5,518 bases of DNA from Chloroflexota bacterium (GTDB lineage Bacteria > Chloroflexota > UBA6077): assembly GCA_021788565.1 (NCBI GenBank), contig JAJYKO010000451.1:1-5518 (forward strand). The letters run 5' to 3'. A program made the position numbers and the translations under genes. Numbering within the stretch: the stretch's first letter is position 1; each line of letters starts with the position of its first letter. Shown in pieces: positions 1-4,808 of the stretch. The notes beneath the pieces are model-generated. The model was given only the letters and a program-made list of their open reading frames with translations. It searched no databases and was not told where the DNA came from.

Positions 1-1516
1 AAACGGTTGTCGGCTCCAGGTACTCGGCGACGCTGGAGGCGATCTGCTGAGCCAGGTCCCTCACAGCATTTTCAGTTATTGGCTGTTCACTGCCAAGCAA
101 GACCGTGAAGCTCTCCTTCGAGGCCACTACCATGCTTCTCGGGCAGGCGCTCATCACTAGGTTCTCCACTATGCCGTGGATCTGCGATTTCAGAGTAACA
201 TGGCTACTGTCCTCAGCCCTGTCTGCCAGGTGGTCCTGCCTCCCGTCGGTGCGGATAACGACGACCCTCTGCAGTGTGGACAGGTCGAACTTGCTGGCAG
301 CCATCAGAATGCTGCCATCCCGCAGGCTTTCGATTCGTCCCTCCAGCAGGCTCTGCAGAAAATCCCCTCGCAACCTCTGCTCCGCGTCGAAGGCTACTTT
401 GCCCTTCATCAATTCCAGTGCTATTGCGATTGCACCCTGTTCCGAAAGGATGTAATCCATCTGGCTGACCTGGCGATCCGATGCGAGGATTGAGACGAAT
501 GCGAGCAGATTGTCCCCCACGAAAGACGGCATCGTGATTCGGGCATGAGCCAGACCGATCTCGGGAATGGCGGGCAAGAGATGTGGGCGTCGGCGTGCTC
601 GCACGATAGAGAGGTGCTCGTGGACTCGTGGATCGGTCCTGACCTGGGCGAGACCAATCCCATCAGATTGGCCCCTGGCCTCGTGCTGGCGAGTCTCGGG
701 ATACGAAACGCTGATTACGTTGAGGCGGACGTCCTCCACCACGACCGTGGAGCGGGCAATGCGAGCCAGGGCTCCGGTCACGGCATCGAGCCCATCGCGA
801 GCTAGAACCGTCTGGACCAGCCACTCGTGGATCTCGGCGGTCTTGCGGAGCATCTCGCTCTGTTCGGAGAGTCGTTTGGATAGGTCCTCCAGTTCACGCG
901 TCCCCTGAAGCTGAGCCTGAAAGAGCCTGGCGTTGTACAGGGCCACGGCGGCGAGATTCGCGAGGGTCTTGACTATGCTGGTGTCGTATGCCTCCTGAGA
1001 GAACGGGTGACCGAAGTAGATGGCGAGAATGCCCAATAGCCTCTGCTGCGCCACAAGGGGGGCGGCCAGCACGGCCTCGAGCTCCTCCTTGTGCGCCCGG
1101 CGACGTACCTTCGGGGCAAAGCCCGGATCGGAGTCGATGTCGCCGACAACCACCACTTCGCCACTCTCAAACGCTTTGCCGACCGCGAGACCGCCGACAG
1201 GAACGATGATAAAGCGAGCGTAGGATTCGCTCAGCCCGCAACTGCGCCGAACCTTCAGTCGTGAGCACTCCTCATCGTATTCGAAAACGGCGGCAGCCCG
1301 CACCCCCTCCAGATCTCGAATCTTCTGCACAAGAGTTTGAAGAACATCATCCGGGTCCAGGCTGGTGATTAGTGCTTGAATTATCGGGAGAACGACTTCT
1401 AGCTGGTTCGTCGTCCCCGTTGGATCTCCGCTGTTCCCTGTCGGGAACGGGATGATTGGCGATCGAAGGGAATACGGAGCAGTCTCAACCGTCAATGCGG
1501 ATGCTGGGACCGCCAT
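1..1516 (-). CDS. GAF-domain transcriptional regulator, PucR/CdaR-like (partial, C-terminus missing)
   Basis: Reading leftward from ATG 1516-1514, the frame stays open for 505 codons to the window edge, so the gene is cut by the edge. Residues about 38-198 read as a GAF domain (core VLAAPLVAQQRLLGILAIYF at 149-168, then the closing helix with NLAAVALYNARLF). A short Glu/Gln/Arg-rich, probably coiled-coil helix follows (about 200-228), then a second sensor-like segment (about 229-375) ending in a helix with EQGAIAIALELMK. Residues 379-394 (EQRLRGDFLQSLLEGR) and the following alpha/beta segment (about 402-500) are typical of the GGDEF-like middle domain of PucR/CdaR regulators. In that family an HTH domain lies at the C-terminus; here it would be beyond base 1. 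The start is supported by GAGGA six bases upstream. Such proteins are cytoplasmic ligand-responsive activators; PucR of Bacillus subtilis controls purine catabolism including xanthine dehydrogenase. Divergent placement suggests it controls the plus-strand operon (inference). The ligand is unknown. Confidence 0.85.
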   Translation of the reverse strand, partial: MAVPASALTVETAPYSLRSPIIPFPTGNSGDPTGTTNQLEVVLPIIQALITSLDPDDVLQTLVQKIRDLEGVRAAAVFEYDEECSRLKVRRSCGLSESYARFIIVPVGGLAVGKAFESGEVVVVGDIDSDPGFAPKVRRRAHKEELEAVLAAPLVAQQRLLGILAIYFGHPFSQEAYDTSIVKTLANLAAVALYNARLFQAQLQGTRELEDLSKRLSEQSEMLRKTAEIHEWLVQTVLARDGLDAVTGALARIARSTVVVEDVRLNVISVSYPETRQHEARGQSDGIGLAQVRTDPRVHEHLSIVRARRRPHLLPAIPEIGLAHARITMPSFVGDNLLAFVSILASDRQVSQMDYILSEQGAIAIALELMKGKVAFDAEQRLRGDFLQSLLEGRIESLRDGSILMAASKFDLSTLQRVVVIRTDGRQDHLADRAEDSSHVTLKSQIHGIVENLVMSACPRSMVVASKESFTVLLGSEQPITENAVRDLAQQIASSVAEYLEPTTV

Positions 1517-1522
1517 AGCTGT

Positions 1523-1527
1523 TCCTC
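1523..1527 (-). promoter_or_regulatory. Ribosome binding site of the regulator gene
   Basis: The minus strand reads GAGGA, six bases before the ATG at 1516-1514. It decides the start: the same frame stays open upstream to a TGA at 1858-1856, but the only usable upstream starts there, such as GTG at 1834-1832, have no Shine-Dalgarno-like sequence. Confidence 0.6.
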
Positions 1528-1538
1528 GATTCTTTAGA

Positions 1539-1555
1539 CCCGGACTTGAGCCGGG
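1539..1555 (-). repeat. Small GC-rich inverted repeat in the regulator leader
   Basis: CCCGG and CCGGG flank a seven-base loop just upstream of the regulator's ribosome binding site (12 bases away). As RNA it would make a 5-bp all-GC hairpin in the leader. It could influence translation of the regulator, but a stem this short may be chance in GC-rich DNA. There is no T-run, so it is not a terminator. Confidence 0.3.
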
Positions 1556-1584
1556 CAGGCTCCTAAACGCGATGCTACGGAACC

Positions 1585-1596
1585 CTCGACATCGAG
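1585..1596. repeat. Inverted repeat CTCGA-CA-TCGAG
   Basis: A perfect 5-2-5 dyad lies about 70 bases upstream of the regulator start. The two-base centre is too short for an RNA hairpin loop, so if functional it would be a protein-binding dyad. Its position suits an operator or activator site for the regulator's own promoter (inference). A 5-bp dyad is expected by chance in a region this long. Confidence 0.25.
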
Positions 1597-1672
1597 TGGG
1601 AGATCGGTCTTTGAGGAAAAGGTTGGGGTACCACAGGAGCAACGAGGGGACTTCCCGGGACGCACGCCAATG

Positions 1673-1705
1673 GGGAAAGTGCAAACGCTTGCAAAGGCAC
1701 TTCCC
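1673..1705. repeat. Imperfect inverted repeat / potential hairpin
   Basis: GGGAAAGTGC (1673-1682) faces GCACTTCCC (1697-1705), giving nine paired bases with one bulged A around a 14-base loop. This is the longest dyad in the control region. Its left arm overlaps the separate LacI-like dyad at 1680-1693, whose centre differs by 2.5 bases. It could be a DNA site for a dimeric regulator or an RNA hairpin in a leader transcript. No T-tract follows on either strand, so it is not an intrinsic terminator. Confidence 0.4.
1680..1693. promoter_or_regulatory. Candidate LacI/GalR-type operator
   Basis: TGCAAACGCTTGCA is a 14-base dyad (TGCAA, four-base centre, TTGCA) with a central CG. That layout, A/T-rich arms around a central CG with flanking TGCAA/TTGCA, is typical of operators for LacI-family repressors. 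No LacI-type gene is present in the window, so the binding protein, if any, is encoded elsewhere. A PucR-type or other regulator could equally use the dyad. Confidence 0.35.
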
Positions 1706-1833
1706 ACAAACCGGCCTCCCCAGGAAAGGTTGCCACCAGGCACCCAGCGAGTCTAACGACGCTGCCCCAGAGAGAACGTACTCAGCTACCTCTACGACGA
1801 GGCTGCTCAGAGTCAGTGTGGCCAGGAACTGCA

Positions 1834-1845
1834 CTTCGGACGAAG
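1834..1845. repeat. Inverted repeat CTTCG-GA-CGAAG
   Basis: A perfect 5-2-5 dyad in the middle of the control region. Like the dyad at 1585-1596 it has a two-base centre, so it would act as a DNA site and not an RNA hairpin. The arms of the two differ in sequence (CTCGA versus CTTCG), so they are not clearly copies of one site. Chance occurrence is plausible. Confidence 0.25.
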
Positions 1846-1873
1846 GGATAACACATCAAGTGCAGATCTTCCA

Positions 1874-1888
1874 GATAGTGAGACTATC
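1874..1888. promoter_or_regulatory. Inverted repeat GATAGT-GAG-ACTATC, candidate operator
   Basis: A perfect 6-3-6 dyad lies about 60 bases upstream of the candidate -35 element at 1946. The position fits an activator site for the plus-strand operon. The half-site word GATAG recurs at 1975-1979 within CTATTGATAG, next to the candidate -10. One perfect 6-bp dyad with a short centre is about what chance gives in 600 bases, so the claim rests on position and on the recurring half-site. Confidence 0.35.
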
Positions 1889-1924
1889 ATCAGGGCCGTG
1901 CGGTGTCAATAGCGCGAACTTGCA

Positions 1925-1940
1925 ACAAATGGGCGTTTGT
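1925..1940. promoter_or_regulatory. Inverted repeat ACAAA-N6-TTTGT beside the candidate promoter
   Basis: ACAAA (1925-1929) and TTTGT (1936-1940) form a perfect dyad that ends five bases before the candidate -35 element. This placement is typical of a site for an activator that touches RNA polymerase, or of a repressor site. The surrounding bases also contain TTGCAA (1920-1925) and GCGTTTG (1933-1939), the two words that lie contiguously on the minus strand within the dyad near 1680. Confidence 0.35.
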
Positions 1941-1945
1941 CTCTT

Positions 1946-1974
1946 TGGACAGGAGCAGAAACCCAGAATCTATT
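1946..1974 (+). promoter_or_regulatory. Candidate sigma-70-type promoter of the hydroxylase operon
   Basis: TGGACA (five of six to TTGACA) and TCTATT (four of six to TATAAT) are separated by 17 bases. Transcription would begin near 1981, leaving a leader of about 150 bases before the ATG at 2134. The weak -10 suits a promoter that needs an activator, and candidate dyads lie just upstream. An alternative -35, TTGACC at 1985-1990, lacks a good -10 at the right distance. Confidence 0.35.
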
Positions 1975-2120
1975 GATAGGGACATTGACCTGTTCACCAG
2001 TCCGGCTCAACATAGATGCAAATTCTGGCATCGGCAGTCCCACGCTTCCGTGGCACACGTGATCGCTGTATCTGGCTCGGCTGTTCTCCGCATACCTAAG
2101 TTGCCACACGTCAAACGAGC

Positions 2121-2127
2121 GAGGGGG
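2121..2127 (+). promoter_or_regulatory. Ribosome binding site of the FAD subunit
   Basis: GAGGGGG lies six bases before ATG 2134-2136. It fixes the start: the same frame is open further upstream to a GTG at 1903, but the extra 77 codons do not resemble the family's N-terminus and have no ribosome binding site. Confidence 0.6.
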
Positions 2128-2133
2128 TTCACG

Positions 2134-2985
2134 ATGAAGGACACGCTCTACTACGCTCCCACTTCCGTCTCCGAGGCGACAAAGCTACTCGCCGAGCATG
2201 GTAGCAAGGCCACGATTCTGGCCGGAGGTACCGATCTCGCGCCCCAGATCAACTACTACAAGCTCGAACCGGACGTGCTGCTTTTCATCGGCGATCTTGG
2301 CCTCGACTACGTAAGGGAAGAGGATGGCAAGCTAGCGGTTGGTGCCGCTACTCCACTGCAAAGGATCGCTAGCGATTCCCTGTTGGCAGAGAGGGCCAAG
2401 GTCCTGGTCGACGCAGCCTGGACACACAGCTGCGCCAGCGTTCGGAGCAGAGCCACGGTCGGGGGCAACCTGGTCAACGCATCCCCGGCTGCCGACATGG
2501 CCACTCCACTGCTGGTGTTGGACGCTGAGGTCGTGCTGAAGAGCGCTGACGGTGAAAGGGTCGTGCGGCTCCAGGATTTCTTCAAGGGCCCCGGTCAAAC
2601 CGTGCGCCAGCCGGACGAACTGCTTGTCGAGGTTCGGATCCCGGTCGTTGGCCAATCGGCTGTATTCCTCAAGCTTGGACGCCGCAAGGCGATGACCTGC
2701 GCGGTCGCCAGCGTGGCCGTCAGACTCGAGATGGCCGATCGCACCTGCACTGAGGCGCGCATCGCGCTCGGGTCGATGGCGCCCACCCCGGTGCGCTGCC
2801 GGAAGGCCGAATCGGAGTTGCGGGGCGAGAAGCTTGACGCCGAAGCCCTCGAAAGGCTCGCTGCCGACGCTATCGGCGAGAGCAGCCCGATTGACGATCA
2901 GCGCGCGACGGCCTGGTACCGTCGAAAGGCAGGCACGGCGTTGGTGAAACAGGCGCTGGCCCAGGCGGCCGGCATCCCGGAATAG
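2134..2985 (+). CDS. Molybdenum hydroxylase FAD-binding subunit (NdhF/CoxM-like)
   Basis: This 283-residue protein is the FAD subunit of a xanthine dehydrogenase-superfamily enzyme; it takes electrons from the iron-sulfur subunit and passes them to the final acceptor. It starts with the family pattern of a strand and helix (LYYAPTSVSEATKLL) followed by the first FAD motif AGGTDL (30-35). The second, TVGGN (108-112) with NASPAAD (115-121), binds the FAD diphosphate in relatives. The C-terminal domain (about 170-280) contains KLGRRKAMTCAVASVAV and the closing helix. Length is normal for the stand-alone subunit (about 280-290), and there is no extra cysteine-rich [4Fe-4S] insert like that of 4-hydroxybenzoyl-CoA reductase. 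It is the first gene of the operon; its TAG stop lies 14 bases before the GTG of the next gene. It is cytoplasmic, with no signal peptide. The family is certain; the substrate of the complex is not. Confidence 0.93.
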   Translation: MKDTLYYAPTSVSEATKLLAEHGSKATILAGGTDLAPQINYYKLEPDVLLFIGDLGLDYVREEDGKLAVGAATPLQRIASDSLLAERAKVLVDAAWTHSCASVRSRATVGGNLVNASPAADMATPLLVLDAEVVLKSADGERVVRLQDFFKGPGQTVRQPDELLVEVRIPVVGQSAVFLKLGRRKAMTCAVASVAVRLEMADRTCTEARIALGSMAPTPVRCRKAESELRGEKLDAEALERLAADAIGESSPIDDQRATAWYRRKAGTALVKQALAQAAGIPE

Positions 2986-2988
2986 GCG

Positions 2989-2995
2989 AAGGAGG
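2989..2995 (+). promoter_or_regulatory. Ribosome binding site of the FeS subunit (two possible starts)
   Basis: AAGGAGG lies four bases before GTG 3000-3002 and ten bases before ATG 3006-3008. Both spacings can work, so the start is uncertain by two residues. I give the GTG because it captures the whole open frame; the in-frame ATG would give a product beginning MKYVLTF. Confidence 0.6.
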
Positions 2996-2999
2996 CAAC

Positions 3000-3491
3000 G
3001 TGACCATGAAATACGTGTTGACGTTTGCGCTTAACGGTCTGCCGGTCGACGTCCTGGTTAAGCCCACCGATACGCTGCTCGACGTGCTTCGGGAGAAGCT
3101 GGACGTCGTCAGTCCCAAGCGTGGGTGCGATGAGGGCGACTGTGGGGCTTGCACGGTCCTGATCGACGGAGAACCCGTGCGCGCTTGCTTGACCATTGCC
3201 TTGACCGTCGCCGGCAAAGGGGTGACCACTCTGGAAGGGCTGGCGAAGGACGGTGAACTTTATCCTATCCAGCGGTCCTTTCACGACCACTACGCCTCCC
3301 AATGCGGGTTTTGCACGCCTGGGATGATCATGTCGGCCAAGGCGCTGCTGGACCACAATCCCCAACCCAACCGCCAGGAGATCGTGGCGGGCCTATCGGG
3401 CAACCTTTGCCGCTGTGGCACTTACCACGAGGCCGTCGAGGCTGTGGAGGCCGTGGTTCGTGGCGAGTACCAGGGAAAATCTGAAGCGTAA
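3000..3491 (+). CDS. Molybdenum hydroxylase [2Fe-2S] subunit (NdhS/CoxS-like)
   Basis: This 163-residue protein carries two [2Fe-2S] clusters that link the molybdenum site to FAD. The N-terminal plant-ferredoxin-like domain has Cys43, Cys48, Cys51 (GCDEGDCGAC) and Cys63. The C-terminal helical domain has QCGFC (Cys102, Cys105) and LCRC (Cys137, Cys139). Gln101, before Cys102, is the position that contacts the pterin in relatives. All eight ligands are present, so the subunit looks functional. After the last cysteine the sequence reads CRCGTY and not the commoner CRCTGY; the GTY form occurs in some aldehyde and isoquinoline oxidoreductase relatives. Length is usual for the family (about 150-170). 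It lies 14 bases after the FAD gene, and its TAA stop overlaps the ribosome binding site of the next gene, which implies coupled translation. No Tat signal is seen, so the enzyme should be cytoplasmic. Confidence 0.94.
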   Translation: MTMKYVLTFALNGLPVDVLVKPTDTLLDVLREKLDVVSPKRGCDEGDCGACTVLIDGEPVRACLTIALTVAGKGVTTLEGLAKDGELYPIQRSFHDHYASQCGFCTPGMIMSAKALLDHNPQPNRQEIVAGLSGNLCRCGTYHEAVEAVEAVVRGEYQGKSEA

Positions 3492-3495
3492 GGAG
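3490..3495 (+). promoter_or_regulatory. Ribosome binding site of the first Mo half, overlapping the upstream stop
   Basis: AAGGAG overlaps the last two bases of the FeS gene's TAA stop (3489-3491) and sits eight bases before GTG 3504-3506. A ribosome finishing the FeS subunit covers this site, so translation of the two genes is probably coupled. Confidence 0.6.
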
Positions 3496-3503
3496 CAGGG
3501 GCT

Positions 3504-4808
3504 GTGGGAGAAGAATATGTAGGCAAACCAGTCACTCGTTATGACGGCATTGGTCACGTCACCGGGAGGACGCGCTTTGTCGACGACATCCGCCTCCCGG
3601 GCATGCTCTACATCAAGGTGCTCACCAGCCCGGTCCATCGGGGCATCATCCGGCGCCTCGACATCTCGGGCGCGGAGAACATGCCAGGCGTCGCCGGAGT
3701 CGTCACAGCCAGGGACGTGCCCGGGCAGAACGCCTACGGGCTGATCCCGGATCAACCGGTGTTCACTCCCCGCGACATTCGCTATAAGGGCGAGCGCATC
3801 GCCGCCGTGGCTGCCGTCGACGAGGACACCGCGACCGAGGCGCTCGGCAGGATCAAGCTGGACGTCGAAGAGCTTCCGCCTGTCTTCGATCCCCTCGAAG
3901 CCATGAAACCCGACGCGCCCCTGGTGCGGCCGGAAGGCAACGTCTTCCAGTTCAATAGCGGGCCTACCCGCAAGATCCGTTTTGGAAACATCGAGGAGGG
4001 CTTCAGACAGGCGGATCTCATCGTCGAGGGCAAGTACACCAACGCGACCAACGAGCACGCTCCGATGGAGCCACAGGTCTCAGTCGCCTACATCGACGAG
4101 ACCGACCGGCTGGCAATTCACACTGTGAGCCAGGATCTCTACTTTCACCTGGGGATGCTGATCGGTGTCTTCAACCTGCCGATGAACAAGGTCCGATACA
4201 TCGGCGGCACTGTGGGTGGCGGCTTCGGCGCCAAGAACGACATCCACTGCGATCATGTGGCTGGGGTGATGGCGCTCAAGATCCGCAAGCCCGTCAAGTA
4301 CCGCCATACGCGGCACGAGGAGACGCTGTATACGACCAAGCGCGGTCCCTGGATCTTCGAGTTCAAGGACGGCGTCAAGAAGAACGGCAAGATCGTCGCC
4401 CGCCAGGTCAGGACGATCCATGACACCGGGGCCTACGCCGGTATGGGGCCCTACGTGGTGGACAAGAATTCCATTCTCGTCGCGGGTCCGTTCGCGATCC
4501 CCAATATCGCGATCGATGGGATATGTGTCTTTACCAACAAGCCGGTCGCCAGTTCGATGCGCGGTTTCGGCATCATCAACGGAACCTCAGCCGAGCAGCT
4601 GCAGATGGACCGCATTGCCGAAGCCATCGGCATGGACCCTTGGGAGATCCGTTTCATCAACGCCTGGCGCGAGGGTGACCTCGGCGCGACCCAGTTCCCG
4701 GTCCAGGCGCCCGGCCTCATCGAGGCGATGCAGCGCGCGGCCGAGCTGGCAGGGGTCAAGCTCCCCGATCATCTTCGGGCGATGAGTTCGCGGAGGTTAG
4801 CGTCATGA
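3504..4808 (+). CDS. Molybdopterin-binding subunit, first half (NdhL-like)
   Basis: This 434-residue protein equals the N-terminal part of the molybdopterin subunit of xanthine dehydrogenase-superfamily enzymes. An aldehyde oxidase/xanthine dehydrogenase a/b hammerhead-type domain (about 17-126, beginning GHVTGRTRFVDDI) is followed by the first molybdenum-cofactor domain (about 140-390). Visible motifs are MEP (188-190), SQD with Gln210, GGGFGAK (238-244) and MRGFG (352-356). By constant spacing, Gln210, Phe241, Arg353 and Phe355 match bovine xanthine dehydrogenase Gln767, Phe798, Arg912 and Phe914; the purine-contacting Glu802 and Arg880 correspond to Asn245 and Lys321. The protein stops after a short hydrophilic tail (about 420-434), where unsplit relatives continue into the second cofactor domain. 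E. barkeri NdhL, about 50 kDa, ends in a similar place. GTG 3504 is the start, with AAGGAG eight bases upstream. Its TGA overlaps the ATG of the second half. It should form the active site only together with that second half. Confidence 0.9.
   Translation: MGEEYVGKPVTRYDGIGHVTGRTRFVDDIRLPGMLYIKVLTSPVHRGIIRRLDISGAENMPGVAGVVTARDVPGQNAYGLIPDQPVFTPRDIRYKGERIAAVAAVDEDTATEALGRIKLDVEELPPVFDPLEAMKPDAPLVRPEGNVFQFNSGPTRKIRFGNIEEGFRQADLIVEGKYTNATNEHAPMEPQVSVAYIDETDRLAIHTVSQDLYFHLGMLIGVFNLPMNKVRYIGGTVGGGFGAKNDIHCDHVAGVMALKIRKPVKYRHTRHEETLYTTKRGPWIFEFKDGVKKNGKIVARQVRTIHDTGAYAGMGPYVVDKNSILVAGPFAIPNIAIDGICVFTNKPVASSMRGFGIINGTSAEQLQMDRIAEAIGMDPWEIRFINAWREGDLGATQFPVQAPGLIEAMQRAAELAGVKLPDHLRAMSSRRLAS
4792..4796 (+). 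promoter_or_regulatory. Internal ribosome binding site for the second Mo half
   Basis: A full GGAGG lies within the end of the first-half gene, eight bases before ATG 4805-4807. It is part of the CGG-AGG codons for Arg430-Arg431 of that protein. Its quality and spacing show that the second half is translated in its own right and that the break is not a sequencing frameshift. Confidence 0.75.

Larger units (their letters stand above)
1517..2133. promoter_or_regulatory. Divergent intergenic control region, no convincing gene
   Basis: This 617-base stretch separates the start of the minus-strand regulator from the start of the plus-strand operon, so both promoters must lie here or within the regulator gene. 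Frames stay open across parts of it on both strands, but none shows recognisable protein family features together with a ribosome binding site. The region is rich in short inverted repeats (1585-1596, 1673-1705, 1784-1807, 1834-1845, 1874-1888, 1925-1940, 2015-2032, 2040-2053), the best of which are listed separately. No convincing -35/-10 pair was found for the regulator; one moderate candidate was found for the operon (1946-1974). The length is generous for a simple divergent promoter and leaves room for several regulator sites. Confidence 0.65.

Noticed and set aside
105..908. Several short open frames on both strands inside the regulator gene.
   Set aside because: They are shadows of the continuous minus-strand regulator frame, which shows clear GAF and PucR-type features from 1516 to the left edge.
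1452..1976. A 174-codon open frame on the plus strand, antisense to the start of the regulator and running through the control region.
   Set aside because: No recognisable family features, an Arg-rich composition typical of GC-rich shadow frames, no good ribosome binding site, and it overlaps the well-supported regulator start.
2040..2053. Small hairpin CCACG-CTTC-CGTGG in the leader of the operon, near CACGTG at 2056-2061, and the dyad GATGC-N8-GCATC at 2015-2032.
   Set aside because: Arms of only five bases are expected by chance in this length, there is no T-run for a terminator, and I see no riboswitch-like architecture around them.
1903..2133. In-frame upstream extension of the FAD subunit from GTG 1903.
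   Set aside because: The extra 77 residues do not match the family, whose members start close to the LYYAPTSV segment, and only ATG 2134 has a good Shine-Dalgarno sequence.
3393..4772. Minus-strand open frames of up to 221 codons opposite the molybdopterin gene.
   Set aside because: Antisense shadows of a well-identified enzyme gene; low complexity, no family features.
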